Shown: piece by piece, positions 8,199-17,009 of the stretch | Layout: the number at the start of each line of letters is the position of its first letter | How positions within the stretch are numbered: the first letter of the stretch is position 1 | DNA from: DATMFV01 sp035555975 | GTDB taxonomy: Bacteria > Verrucomicrobiota > Verrucomicrobiia > Chthoniobacterales > Chthoniobacteraceae | Assembly: GCA_035555975.1 (NCBI GenBank) | Contig: DATMFV010000079.1 | Span: forward strand, 6,597 to 70,596 | Length of the DNA: 64,000 bases | Reading direction: 5' to 3' | Position numbers and translations under genes: made by a program | Notes under the pieces: model-generated | What the model saw: the letters and a program-made list of their open reading frames with translations, nothing else | What the model was told of the DNA's origin: nothing | Database searches by the model: none

Positions 8199-11100
8199 GT
8201 GAAAGTTTTCCCCACGCCTTGGTCGCCACCTTCCGCCGAACCTTTTTTGCGCCGTTGGATCAGCCGGTTCCGGCTGGCCTGTTTCTCTCTACTGATCGCC
8301 ATCGCGCCGCGTTGCGGGATTGCGGCGGACGATCACCGGGTGTTTGAACTCCCTTTTACGGGAGGCAGCCTCGATGCCTCGCTGCACAATGGCCCCGGGA
8401 AGCCGATTCACCAGGCAAGGGTCACCCCTGCGGAGGGTCCCGGCGGGCGGCCTGCGGTGAGCATTCCGGTGGAAGGGCAGCTCATTTACGAGGGAAGCGG
8501 CAACTTCTTCATTCCTGCGGGAACGCTCAGTTTCTGGTGGCGCGCCGATGCCCCGCCGCTGCGGGTCGAGACCGACCTCCTCTCCCTGAGCAGCCTTCAG
8601 CGCTTCTATTTCTCCCGCTGGCTGCGGCTGGTCACGCGCGGGGGCCGGATCGCCGTGACCCTCTACCACGGCAACAGCGCCGAGGTCTTTGACGACGAAG
8701 GAGCCGTTCCCTCCACCGCCAGGCCGCGCAAGCGCATCCGCCACGAACTGGCCGCGAAGGAAAAGATCGTCGCCGGGCAATGGTACCATGTCGCGGTCAC
8801 CTGGGACATGGCCCGCGGCGTCGCCCTCTACATCGACGGCGAACTGGCCCGGGAGGTCAACATCCCATGGTATTACGCGGGCAATGCCAACCATATCAGC
8901 CTCGGCTGCCGCTCCAGCAGCTATTCGAAAGCCGCCACGGCGCGTTTTCCCCAATCTTTCGCCGCGTTGACCACCTTTGACTGCTGGCTGGAACCCGACG
9001 AGATCGCCCGGCTCGCCCAGGGCCAGCCGGTGACGCCGAAGGCCGATCTTGCGCCAATGCTCGAAGAACGGGCTCTCCGGATGGGGCTCACCGCCGAAAC
9101 CCCGCTCCCTGAAGCCCCTCTTTCGGCTGCGGAAGGAGACGCCCTCTACCTGACGCAGATCGGCGTACCGGTCGCCCACGATGTCCTGCGCCGCTCCTAC
9201 GCCGCGCTGGATGGCGACCCGGGTCGCGCCTGGCCGATGTATCAGGGGTACAGCAACTCCGGGCAGACCTTGCGGATCACCCCGGTCGCCAACCCGCCGC
9301 TCACTACGGTGCAGGCGCTCGGCTCGGGCCGGATGCGGTTTGAAGCGCTCACCGCGGAAGGAAAACGCGAGCCGCTGCTCGACCTCGAAGCCTCCGCCGC
9401 CACGCTGGTCGGCGCCACCCGCGCCGCGCCTCTGCCGGTCAAGCAGGTCGAGGTCCACCGCGAGGATGGGGTGCTCTTTCATGTCGCCCTCCTCAACGCC
9501 GCCCGGCATCCTTTCCCGGTGGATGGCAAAGAAGGGTGGAACTTCCATCCGCTCGCACCCGGCAAGCCGGAGCAGCAACCGCTCGTCGGTCTGGAATTCG
9601 CCCCGGAGGATCGCACGTTGCTTGCCGCCGCGCCCGCGCCGGTCTCCGGCTCCGGCCTGGCCCTTCCCGCCCGCCGGGCGATTCATCTCCTCGGCCCGGC
9701 AGCCCCGCGCCAGCAGGGCATCGGCGCGGTGGCGCTCGATCTGGCGGTCCGCAATGCCCCGGAGAAAACCGAAGTCGCCGTGATGGTCATCGATCCGACC
9801 AACTACGAACGGCGCACCTTTTACGCCAATGCCCGTTTTGTCCGCGAGGGGAAAACCGCCGACGGGAAGGCGCGTCTGGTCGTCGATCTGCGCAACCTGG
9901 TCTACCCGCAGGGAGGCTCCCCGTGGATCGTGCTTTACTTGAGCGAAGCGTTGCAGATCGACCTCGCCGCGAGTCGCCTCGGTCTTCAGAACGTCTCGCT
10001 CATGGCGGCCAAGCGGGAGTTTGTCCCCGACCAGCTCGCCCTCGTGCAGGATGATTTTCAGGAACGGAGCGAAGGCCGTCCCTGGGGTCATGACCCGGGC
10101 AAGATCAAGCTCCTCGGCACGCTCCTGCGCCGCATCGACCTGCTGCGCGAACTTTCGCCGGGCGATCCGCTCATCGAAGGGTACTGGCACTGGACCCATC
10201 CCAAGGAAGCCCCTCCGCTGGTCTCCCTGCCAAAGGTTCCCGCCGCCATCCCCCCGTGGGCTTTTTATACCCATCAGTCGATCGGCCTCTTCCGGGACGC
10301 CGCCCATTGGTGGATCGACAACCGGCAGAGCGAAACCGGGGAATTCGGCGCTCCCGACGGCATCAACGACGATACCGATCTCATTCAGGACTGGCTGGCG
10401 ATCGACCTGATGCACGGGCCGGACGAAAAAATCCGCCACGCCGTCGACAAAGTGGCCGACATTTCATGGCGGCTCAAGACCATCGACGGGATCTCCAAAC
10501 AGATCACCGATACGCTGCACATCTACGAATGGGGGATCAACGCCCAGACGCTCGCCTTTGTCCTGCGGTACGGCGACCCGGTTTACTATACGCGGCTGCT
10601 CCGTTTCGCGAGCCATTACCCGGAGTTGATGAGCGAAGCGTGCGAGGGCAGACACCTTCACTTCAAGTCGTGGTATTTCGGCGCGAGCCGCATCGTCACC
10701 GAAGGGGTCTACGCCCGGGACATCCAGCTTAACGCCCTTCTCCTCCAGCCCGCCATGCTGCTCGCGTGGTACAACGGCGATGAGGAAGCAACGCGGGTCC
10801 TCACCCGATGGAGCGCGTCGATGCGCGACCACGTGGAAGCGCAGGCCGGGAAAACCAGGCGGGTGCCGGGCGCGTCGGTCGAGATGCCATCGGGCAAGAC
10901 GCGCGCGGAAGACCACTTCGGCACCGCCTACACCAGCGCGCTTTGGGCTTCGTATGAACTGACCGGGGATAAAAGCTACCTCGATTTCATCGGTTCGATG
11001 ATCAACTACGAAATCACCCGCCCGCCGCTCTTCCACACCCTTCGCACTTCGTCGGTGGCCCCGAGCTACCTGGCCGCCACGGGCGACGACCGCTGGGATG

Positions 11101-12026
11101 CCTATTGGGAGGAAAAAGCGGGTGATCCGGAACTCTGGAGGCGTTCCATCCACAACAGCAACTACCGCGAACTGAACGCCTTTTTCGCGACCTGGATTCG
11201 CAGCGGCGACGACGACTGGCTCAATCTCGGCAGCCGCCTCTCGCTCTATCACATGATCTGGTCGCTGCCGATGCTTACCGAGGCTGAGGCGACGACCGAT
11301 CGCGTCTGGCTGCCGCAATCGCTGGCCAACCAGATCACGCTCGGCGATCACACGATCCTGCGCAACCGCGTCTATCCGCGCCATGTCGTCAGTTGGGAAA
11401 ATGCCACGGGGGCGTTCACGCCGCTGGTGCGTTCCCACGCGCCGGATCACCTGAAAGTCGAAATCTGGAACCTGGAGGAGAAGCCGGTCAGCGTGCAGGC
11501 ACGCCTCTGGCGGCTCAACGCCGGGGAATACGAACTGACGCTCACCCCCCGTTTGTGGAAGGCGGACCAGCCGGGCGCTCCGGTGCGGAGCAAGGCTTCA
11601 CTGGAGCGTTACAGCGCCGTTCCGGTCGACCTCCCTGCGGGCTCCGTGGTGACTCTGGAAGCCCGGCTCATCGGGGCTGCGGACGACATCCGCCAGCGAA
11701 GCGACCTTGCCATCAGTCCTCTCGATGCCCGTTACCTGCCGGAGAAAAAAGTCGTGCAGGGCAATGTCTACAACATCGGCTCACGGGAGAGCGGCGAATT
11801 TGAAGTGGTCGCCACCGGTCCCGACGGCAAGCCGGTCTATCAGAAAACCTTCCGCTCTCTGCCTCCGCCGAAAAATTTCGAAACCGCACGCCATCCCGTG
11901 GAGATTCCCGTCGCCGACCCGGACCAGCCGTTGACGATCACGCTCCGGGGAAACGGAAAGGAGATCACGCTCTTTAACAACCGCGTGACGCTGACCCCCG
12001 CCCGACAGCAGGGGCCTATCGAATAG
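8199..12026 (+). CDS. Very large exported LamG-type protein of unknown function
   Basis: A 1275-residue protein from a GTG start. A hydrophobic stretch (about 26-40, LACFSLLIAIAP) followed by AADD looks like a signal peptide. Residues about 60-270 have a LamG/concanavalin-like jelly-roll pattern (GTLSFWWRAD, QWYHVAVTWD, ALYIDGELAREVN). Residues about 670-1030 are helical and Trp/His-rich (FRDAAHWWIDNRQS, GAPDGINDDTDL, HFGTAYTSALWASYELTG) and recall an (alpha/alpha)6 toroid of the kind found in glycosidases and polysaccharide lyases. The C-terminal part looks like beta-sandwich modules. I infer polysaccharide binding or degradation but cannot assign a family. It stands alone, convergent with and 1 bp from the carbonic anhydrase gene. 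Confidence 0.8.
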   Translation: MKVFPTPWSPPSAEPFLRRWISRFRLACFSLLIAIAPRCGIAADDHRVFELPFTGGSLDASLHNGPGKPIHQARVTPAEGPGGRPAVSIPVEGQLIYEGSGNFFIPAGTLSFWWRADAPPLRVETDLLSLSSLQRFYFSRWLRLVTRGGRIAVTLYHGNSAEVFDDEGAVPSTARPRKRIRHELAAKEKIVAGQWYHVAVTWDMARGVALYIDGELAREVNIPWYYAGNANHISLGCRSSSYSKAATARFPQSFAALTTFDCWLEPDEIARLAQGQPVTPKADLAPMLEERALRMGLTAETPLPEAPLSAAEGDALYLTQIGVPVAHDVLRRSYAALDGDPGRAWPMYQGYSNSGQTLRITPVANPPLTTVQALGSGRMRFEALTAEGKREPLLDLEASAATLVGATRAAPLPVKQVEVHREDGVLFHVALLNAARHPFPVDGKEGWNFHPLAPGKPEQQPLVGLEFAPEDRTLLAAAPAPVSGSGLALPARRAIHLLGPAAPRQQGIGAVALDLAVRNAPEKTEVAVMVIDPTNYERRTFYANARFVREGKTADGKARLVVDLRNLVYPQGGSPWIVLYLSEALQIDLAASRLGLQNVSLMAAKREFVPDQLALVQDDFQERSEGRPWGHDPGKIKLLGTLLRRIDLLRELSPGDPLIEGYWHWTHPKEAPPLVSLPKVPAAIPPWAFYTHQSIGLFRDAAHWWIDNRQSETGEFGAPDGINDDTDLIQDWLAIDLMHGPDEKIRHAVDKVADISWRLKTIDGISKQITDTLHIYEWGINAQTLAFVLRYGDPVYYTRLLRFASHYPELMSEACEGRHLHFKSWYFGASRIVTEGVYARDIQLNALLLQPAMLLAWYNGDEEATRVLTRWSASMRDHVEAQAGKTRRVPGASVEMPSGKTRAEDHFGTAYTSALWASYELTGDKSYLDFIGSMINYEITRPPLFHTLRTSSVAPSYLAATGDDRWDAYWEEKAGDPELWRRSIHNSNYRELNAFFATWIRSGDDDWLNLGSRLSLYHMIWSLPMLTEAEATTDRVWLPQSLANQITLGDHTILRNRVYPRHVVSWENATGAFTPLVRSHAPDHLKVEIWNLEEKPVSVQARLWRLNAGEYELTLTPRLWKADQPGAPVRSKASLERYSAVPVDLPAGSVVTLEARLIGAADDIRQRSDLAISPLDARYLPEKKVVQGNVYNIGSRESGEFEVVATGPDGKPVYQKTFRSLPPPKNFETARHPVEIPVADPDQPLTITLRGNGKEITLFNNRVTLTPARQQGPIE

Positions 12027-12027
12027 G

Positions 12028-12561
12028 TCAACCCTGTCTGCGGAGGTAATGGCGCGAGAGATCGACGTACTTGGTCGCCCAGTGCGCGATGTCGGCCTGT
12101 TCGGCGAGGTCGAGCTGGCGCACCACCTTGGCCGGGGAGCCGAGGACGAGCGAGCCGGGCGGGATTTTTTTCCCTCCGGTCACGAGCGCTCCTGCGCCGA
12201 TGATGGAGCGCGCGCCGATTTCCGCTCCATCGAGGATCGTCGCCCCCATGCCGACGAGCACTTCGTCCGCAATCGTGCAGGCGTGGAGGATCGCCTTGTG
12301 CCCGACGGTGACCAGTTCGCCGATCAGCGTCGGGTAGTCGTCCGCCAGGTGAACCACGCAGCCGTCCTGAATATTGGAGCGGGGCCCGAGGTGGATGCGG
12401 TTGATGTCGCCCCGCAGCACGGAGTGAAACCAGACGCTCGACTCCTCCTCCAGCGTGACATGGCCGATCAGCGTCGCGTTGGGCGCGACAAACGCGCTCG
12501 GGTCAATGGCGGGGGTCTGTTCAAAAAACCGCTTCAGTCGCTCTTCAAAGGTGATTTCCAT
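12028..12561 (-). CDS. Gamma carbonic anhydrase-like hexapeptide-repeat protein
   Basis: A 177-residue left-handed beta-helix protein of the YrdA/CaiE/gamma carbonic anhydrase family. It has repeated hexapeptide turns (NATLIGHVTLEEESSVWFHSV, GRDINRIHLG-like region, SNIQDGCVVH) and the metal-site histidines in the CVVH, GHKAILH contexts. Such proteins form trimers with a Zn or Co site between subunits; whether this one hydrates CO2 cannot be said. The ATG at 12561 is preferred; a GTG four codons upstream (12573) is an alternative. It is convergent with the large LamG-type gene. Confidence 0.9.
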   Translation of the reverse strand: MEITFEERLKRFFEQTPAIDPSAFVAPNATLIGHVTLEEESSVWFHSVLRGDINRIHLGPRSNIQDGCVVHLADDYPTLIGELVTVGHKAILHACTIADEVLVGMGATILDGAEIGARSIIGAGALVTGGKKIPPGSLVLGSPAKVVRQLDLAEQADIAHWATKYVDLSRHYLRRQG

Positions 12562-12726
12562 TTGGCCCGCCACTCTCTCATGAACAGGAGCGCCTTGGCA
12601 AGGAGGCGTGCGGAGCCGCAGTCCGAGCGGAAACTGCCACCTTTGGCAAGTTTCTCCTTGCGGTTCGGGAGTGGCGGGGCAATAGTGCCCCCGCTTTACG
12701 CAGCGGAAACGTTGCGTTGTTTTTGT

Positions 12727-12800
12727 CGGGGCGTAGCTTAGCTTGGTAGAGCGCCTGGTTTGGGACCAGGAGGTCGAAGGTTCGAATCCTTTCGCCCCGA
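12727..12800 (+). tRNA. tRNA-Pro (anticodon TGG)
   Basis: A 74-base cloverleaf. The acceptor stem CGGGGCG pairs with CGCCCCG and is followed by discriminator A. The anticodon stem CCTGG/CCAGG encloses the loop TTTGGGA, giving anticodon TGG. The T arm carries the GGTTCGAATCC signature. CCA is not encoded. It lies between two minus-strand genes as a single-gene plus-strand unit. Confidence 0.97.
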
Positions 12801-12806
12801 TTTTCT

Positions 12807-14660
12807 TTATTTGACCCCGATCTCCAGCGGGAACAGGAGCGGGATGATCCAGATGGCGATCGCCATCACGATCGCGGTGAAGGGGACGCCGATCTTGACG
12901 AAATCAAAGAACCGGTAGCGACCGGGTCCGAGCACCAGCGTGTTGACGGGGGAGGAGACCGGCGTCATGAACGCGCACGAGGCGGCGATCGCCACGGTCA
13001 TGGCAAACGGGAGCGGTGACGCCTTGAGGTAATGTGCCACGCTGAGCGCGATCGGCGCCATCAGGACCGCTGTGGCGGTGTTCGAGATGAAAAGACCGGT
13101 GGCCGCCGTCATGGCGAAGAGCGCGGCAAGGACGAGGTGGGTATGGGTTCCGTGCAACAGCCCCATGAGGTGGTCGACGGCGAGCGAAATACCGCCGGTG
13201 GTTTCCAGTGCCCGGGCGAACGGCATCATCCCGACGATCAGGATGAGGCTCTGCCAATGGATCGACTTGTAGGCGCTGTTCATGTCGATACAGCGGAAGA
13301 GCCCCATGACGAGGCACGCGATCAGCGCGGCGATAACATTGGGGACGATGCCGGCGACCATCAGCGCCACCATCAGGAGAAGCGCCCCGAGGGCGTACGG
13401 GCGCTGGCTTGCCGCAGGGGCCGCGTCGTCGATCTCGGCGGGGAGGCTCAAGACCAGAAAATCGTGCGTCTGCGCCTGCAACCGGCGGATCGCCTTCCAC
13501 GAACCGGCCACCAGCACGGTGTCACCCATTTGCAGCTTCTCCTCCAGAAGCGTCCCCTCCACCGGTTTGCCTTTCCGGCGCAGGCCGACGACGCTCAGGC
13601 CGTACCGGGTGCGGAAGGCGTGGTGAATCAAGGTCTTGCCGACCAGGAGCGATTCCGGAGGGATCGCCACCTCGGCCATGCCGACCTCGTTGGCGCGGTC
13701 CATGAAGTAGAGCCCCTGAAGCGGGAGCGGCACCACGCCGAGGCTTTCCGCGAGCCGGTCCGGGTCGTGCGCCGGATTGCCGGGATCGAAGCGATCGACG
13801 AGGAGGATGTCGTTGCGCTCGATCCTCGTGCGCGCCGTCGGCTGGATCAGTTCGTGGCTCAACTGGGTCGGCCGCTCAATGGCGATGATGTTGATGCCGT
13901 GGTTCTGGCGGAGGTTGAGCGTGTCGAGCCGTTTGCCGACGAGCGGCGAGCCGGTCGCGACCCGCAGGCGGCAACCCCGCTTTTCCAGCCGGTAGTCGTG
14001 AATCAGATGCGTGAGCCCCCGGCGGCCCCGTTCCGAATCGGTGCCGTCGCTCCTTTCCACCAGCCAGCGCCGGGCGACCAGCATGTAGCCGACGCCGACT
14101 GTCAGGACGATCAGGCCGATCGGCGTAAAGCTGAAAAAGGAGAACCCGGGATGGCCCGCCTGTTTGAGCGCGCCGTCGAGCACCATATTGGGCGGGGTGC
14201 CGACGAGCGTCATCATCCCGCTGGTCAACCCGGCGAAGCTGAGCGGCATCATCAGGCGGCCCGGGTGAATCCCAAGCTGGCGGGCGATGCTGATCACAAC
14301 CGGGATGAAGACCGCGACCACGCCGGTGGAACTCATCACCGAGCCGAGCCCCGCCACGGCGATCATCAGGAGCACGAGCAGGCGCGTCTCGCTGTTGTGC
14401 GCCTTGCCGACGAGCCACGCGCCGACCTCGTGGGTCACTCCGGTGCGCACCATTCCTTCGCCGACGACAAAGAGCGCGGCGATGAGGATCACGTTGGGAT
14501 CGCTGAACCCGGCCAGCGCCTCCGGTACGGTGACGACCCCCGCCAGCGGCAGGAGGACGATCATCAGGAGGGCGACGACATCCATGCGCGGCCGGTTGGC
14601 GACGAAAAGCGCCATGCAGACGGCAAGAAGGCCGAGAACTTTAAGGAGGTCGGGATTCAT
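12807..14660 (-). CDS. SLC13/DASS-family anion transporter with TrkA-C domains
   Basis: A 617-residue membrane protein. Hydrophobic helices fill about 1-185 and 425-615, in two halves as in the divalent anion:sodium symporters. Between them are two cytosolic TrkA-C (RCK-C) domains, about 215-300 and 320-400 (GSPLVGKRLDTLNLRQNHGINIIAI and IPPESLLVGKTLI segments). This build is common among bacterial permeases suggested to carry sulfate or other anions; the substrate is not determined. It is alone between tRNA-Pro and rsfS. Confidence 0.9.
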   Translation of the reverse strand: MNPDLLKVLGLLAVCMALFVANRPRMDVVALLMIVLLPLAGVVTVPEALAGFSDPNVILIAALFVVGEGMVRTGVTHEVGAWLVGKAHNSETRLLVLLMIAVAGLGSVMSSTGVVAVFIPVVISIARQLGIHPGRLMMPLSFAGLTSGMMTLVGTPPNMVLDGALKQAGHPGFSFFSFTPIGLIVLTVGVGYMLVARRWLVERSDGTDSERGRRGLTHLIHDYRLEKRGCRLRVATGSPLVGKRLDTLNLRQNHGINIIAIERPTQLSHELIQPTARTRIERNDILLVDRFDPGNPAHDPDRLAESLGVVPLPLQGLYFMDRANEVGMAEVAIPPESLLVGKTLIHHAFRTRYGLSVVGLRRKGKPVEGTLLEEKLQMGDTVLVAGSWKAIRRLQAQTHDFLVLSLPAEIDDAAPAASQRPYALGALLLMVALMVAGIVPNVIAALIACLVMGLFRCIDMNSAYKSIHWQSLILIVGMMPFARALETTGGISLAVDHLMGLLHGTHTHLVLAALFAMTAATGLFISNTATAVLMAPIALSVAHYLKASPLPFAMTVAIAASCAFMTPVSSPVNTLVLGPGRYRFFDFVKIGVPFTAIVMAIAIWIIPLLFPLEIGVK

Positions 14661-14704
14661 CGCTCGGCAGGCGTTTCATACCCTCCGCCCCGGCGCTCGC
14701 CGGA

Positions 14705-15073
14705 TCAGGCCGCCCCGGCTTCGGGAGGGACCGGCAGCTCCAGCCTCGGCGCGTCGTTCCAGAGGTCTTCGAGACCGTAAAAACTCCGTTTCGACTCGTG
14801 GAAGAGGTGGACCACCACGCCGCTGAAGTCGATGACGATCCATTGGCTGGAGGCGTTGCCGTCGACCGAAATCGGGCGTACCCCGTGGTGCTCGCGAAGC
14901 TGCTTTTCGAGGTCGTCGGAGAGCGCGCGAAGGTGCGGCTCCGAAGTGGCGGTGCAGATCACAAAAAAGTCGGTGAAGGTAAAGACCTCCCGCAGGTCGA
15001 GGACGACCAGGTCGACGCCATGTTTTTCGTTCAGGATGGTCGAGCAGAGTTTCGCCAGGCTTTCAGATGTCAT
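14705..15073 (-). CDS. rsfS: Ribosome silencing factor RsfS
   Basis: A 122-residue protein of the RsfS/Iojap family, which binds ribosomal protein L14 and blocks subunit joining under starvation. Visible family features are VVLDLREVFTFTDFFVICTATS and DWIVIDF-type strand (QWIVIDFSGVVVHLFHE) with the Y-G-L-E-D-L-W end. The ATG at 15073 overlaps the nadD stop (ATGA), giving the common nadD-rsfS coupling. A longer in-frame extension upstream lies inside nadD and is rejected. Confidence 0.95.
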   Translation of the reverse strand: MTSESLAKLCSTILNEKHGVDLVVLDLREVFTFTDFFVICTATSEPHLRALSDDLEKQLREHHGVRPISVDGNASSQWIVIDFSGVVVHLFHESKRSFYGLEDLWNDAPRLELPVPPEAGAA

Positions 15074-15642
15074 GATTGATAAAGGGAGTGCAGAGCAATG
15101 AGTTCGCGCACCCCCTCGGGTACTAGATAGCGGATCGACTGCCGGTTGGCAACCCGGTTGCGTACTTCCGTCGCGGAAAGGTCGATCCTCCGCTCCAGCG
15201 TGACGTACGGGAGCGGGGCGAACGCCTCCTGCTCCCCGCCCCGGTTGAAGACGACAAACTCGACCATCCGGTGGAGTTCGTCGATGCGCCGCCAAGTGTG
15301 GAGCAGCGGCACGTTGTCGCGGCCGATCAGGTAAAAAAAACGGGCGTCCGCGCCGAAACGTTCGCGCATGGCGAGGATTGTGTCGACGGCGTACGACGGA
15401 GCGCCGGGGCGCTCCACCTCGTAGGTTTCGAGGTCGAAACGGGGCTCGTCGCCGATGGCCGCCTCGACCATCTGCGCGCGAAGCTCCGGCGAAGGGAGGG
15501 GAGTCTCGAGCTTGTGGGGCGAAACCGCAGCCGGCACGAAGTAGAGCCGGTCGAGCCCCAGGTGCTCCACCGCATCGCGCGCCACGATCAGGTGGCCGTG
15601 GTGGATCGGGTTGAAGGTGCCGCCGAAAAAACCGATTTTCAT
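15070..15642 (-). CDS. nadD: Nicotinate-nucleotide adenylyltransferase NadD
   Basis: A 190-residue enzyme that makes deamido-NAD from nicotinate mononucleotide and ATP, a step shared by NAD synthesis and salvage. The nucleotidyltransferase motif GGTFNPIHHGHL is at about 7-18 and the C-terminal SATEVR (ISxTxxR-type) motif binds ATP. It is the first gene of nadD-rsfS. Its upstream region (15643-15944) is unusually rich in hairpins. nadB, an earlier step of the pathway, is at the far end of the window. Confidence 0.96.
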   Translation of the reverse strand: MKIGFFGGTFNPIHHGHLIVARDAVEHLGLDRLYFVPAAVSPHKLETPLPSPELRAQMVEAAIGDEPRFDLETYEVERPGAPSYAVDTILAMRERFGADARFFYLIGRDNVPLLHTWRRIDELHRMVEFVVFNRGGEQEAFAPLPYVTLERRIDLSATEVRNRVANRQSIRYLVPEGVRELIALHSLYQS

Positions 15643-15944
15643 GATCTGAGGGACTTCGTTCCTGTTGCGTTTGCGTCGGTAAAATAACGTCGCCCGGGAG
15701 GCTTTCCGGCCTGCCGATGGGACCTTTTTACCGCAACACGGCTCTCCCGGCGACCGTAAAAAGCGGATGCCTGGAAATGACGCGGGAGAGATCGCCCCTT
15801 CCGGGGGCCGTCAGAATGCGGCCCCGGAAGAGGCGTCACGAAGCACTCTGCGGGAAAACGACTTGGGACAGCCAGCGGTATTGCGGCGGTCCGTTTTCCC
15901 GCAGGAAAACGAGAAAAGAAAACGGGTGGGGTGGAACCTTTCGG
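15643..15944. other. Gene-free stretch with three strong hairpins
   Basis: I see no convincing gene here. Three inverted repeats are present. GTCGCCCGGGAG (15689-15700) pairs with CTCCCGGCGAC (15744-15754). CTTCCGGGGGCCG (15798-15810) pairs with CGGCCCCGGAAG (15819-15830). A perfect 13-bp stem pairs CTGCGGGAAAACG (15848-15860) with CGTTTTCCCGCAG (15892-15904). The run around 15724-15733 (CTTTTTACCG) can also pair with CGGTAAAA upstream (15677-15684) or GTAAAAAG downstream (15756-15763), which would be alternative structures. On the minus strand this would be the leader of nadD-rsfS. Confidence 0.6.
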
Positions 15945-16205
15945 TTACGCGGCGAGCGCGACCGCCCCGAAATCGCACTCCAGGTCTGCTCGCGCAGCCT
16001 GACGGGCGATCGGCTCGGGGAGGCCGGCCTGCTGGTAAACCGTGGCCAACGCCGAGAGCATCATCCGGTAATCCGGGGCGGGCGTCAGCGGGTGGGTGGC
16101 GTTCGGGAGGGAAGCGCGGGTCGTCTGTCCTTCGGCAGACGGGCTGGTACTTCGTTCGTGGCTGTTTTGGATCGGTTGGTTCATGGTAAAGCTAAAGGCA
16201 CTCAT
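15945..16205 (-). CDS. Small protein of unknown function
   Basis: An 86-residue reading frame. The first half is Ser/Thr/Pro-rich; the second half is helical (YRMMLSALATVYQQAGLPEP). Third codon positions in the second half are almost all G or C, as in the surrounding genes, which argues for real coding. I do not recognise a family. No good ribosome-binding site is visible; an internal ATG at 16184 is an alternative start. It begins 36 bp after the terminator hairpin at 16241-16276, so on the minus strand it would need its own promoter in that short gap or read-through. Confidence 0.45.
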   Translation of the reverse strand: MSAFSFTMNQPIQNSHERSTSPSAEGQTTRASLPNATHPLTPAPDYRMMLSALATVYQQAGLPEPIARQAARADLECDFGAVALAA

Positions 16206-16240
16206 TGGTTTAATGCGGATGAATGGTGAAGTTTGGGCCT

Positions 16241-16276
16241 AAAAAAAACCCGCTACCTCTTTGGCAGCGGGTTTTT
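16241..16276. terminator. Bidirectional rho-independent terminator
   Basis: The stem ACCCGCTaCC / GGcAGCGGGT has a TCTTT loop, with eight A before it and five T after it, so it can act in both directions. On the minus strand it sits 30 bp after the stop of the 49-residue small gene and carries an eight-T tract, the better orientation. Confidence 0.85.
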
Positions 16277-16305
16277 GGAAAATTTCTTGGTCGTTCTTTT
16301 CGACT

Positions 16306-16455
16306 TTATTTTTTCTCCATCCCACTGCCGGGTTCGTCTTTCCAGACGTGGCAAAGGCAGGCATACGTGGCGAGACGACGCCCAGGTACCATGCCGCCCA
16401 TGACGACTGCAGGAATCGCTGCAAACGTGATGTCGGTGTGGTGGACGTGCGTCAT
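16306..16455 (-). CDS. Possible 49-residue small protein, His/Cys-containing
   Basis: A short reading frame whose product begins MTHVHHTDITFAAIPAVV and contains YACLCHVWKDEP. Three His near the N-terminus and C33-x-C35-H36 could bind metal, but this is speculation. About two thirds of codons end in G or C. The main support is context: a strong terminator lies 30 bp beyond its stop in the right orientation, and no other gene would use it from that side. No clear ribosome-binding site is seen. Family not recognised. Confidence 0.4.
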   Translation of the reverse strand: MTHVHHTDITFAAIPAVVMGGMVPGRRLATYACLCHVWKDEPGSGMEKK

Positions 16456-16577
16456 GGCCGGATGAGAGAAGCTGTCAACGGGTTGAAATGAGATTGAAAC
16501 GGGTCAGCGCGGACCGGGATGGTCCCTACAAATGTTCCAATCTGACGACGCTAATGAAGCAAACGGAGCGTCGGTCG

Positions 16578-16868
16578 TCAATGCTGTTTTTTCGTTTTTT
16601 CCAAAAAAATCAGCCGCTGTTCCTTTTCGTTTTCCTCCACTCCGTCGATGCGGACCACCTTCAACCGGGCGGTTTCGCCCCGAAGCAGCGTGACGGCGCT
16701 TGCGCGAACCTCGAAAAGTTCCCCCAAAAAACGGAGCAGTTCCGCATTCGCCTTCCCTTCGACGGCGGGGGACTTGATCTTGACTTTCAGGCGGTCGCCC
16801 ATCCATCCGACGACCTCGCTGCGGCGGGCGTTGGGGGTGATCTGGAGCGTCAGCGTCAGCGAACTCAT
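16578..16868 (-). CDS. DUF167 (YggU) family protein
   Basis: A 96-residue protein matching the DUF167/YggU family by its LQITPNARRSEVVGW start, the IKSPAVEGKANAELLRFLGELF core and the VTLLRGETARLKVVRIDG end. Function is unknown in the family. The C-terminal 15 residues are highly charged. It is divergent from the TPR gene at 17010 with about 140 bp between. Confidence 0.92.
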   Translation of the reverse strand: MSSLTLTLQITPNARRSEVVGWMGDRLKVKIKSPAVEGKANAELLRFLGELFEVRASAVTLLRGETARLKVVRIDGVEENEKEQRLIFLEKTKKQH

Positions 16869-17009
16869 GGGGCCGGATTTTGGTTCACCCGTTCTCCCGC
16901 GGCAACCTCAAACGCCAACGGCACTTGTTTGTTGGCTGGCGCTTCTCCTTTTCGTTCGCAAGAGACTTGCCCTCGGGCCGGTTTCGACGCATTGGTTGAT
17001 GGATCGCCG

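Noticed and set aside
13032..14780. 582-codon plus-strand frame opposite the SLC13 transporter
   Set aside because: The product is His/Asp/Arg-rich low complexity, typical of the antisense of a hydrophobic membrane protein.
15717..16229. 170-codon plus-strand frame in the nadD upstream region
   Set aside because: Composition is irregular, it runs through hairpins, and it conflicts with a minus-strand small gene that has better codon bias.
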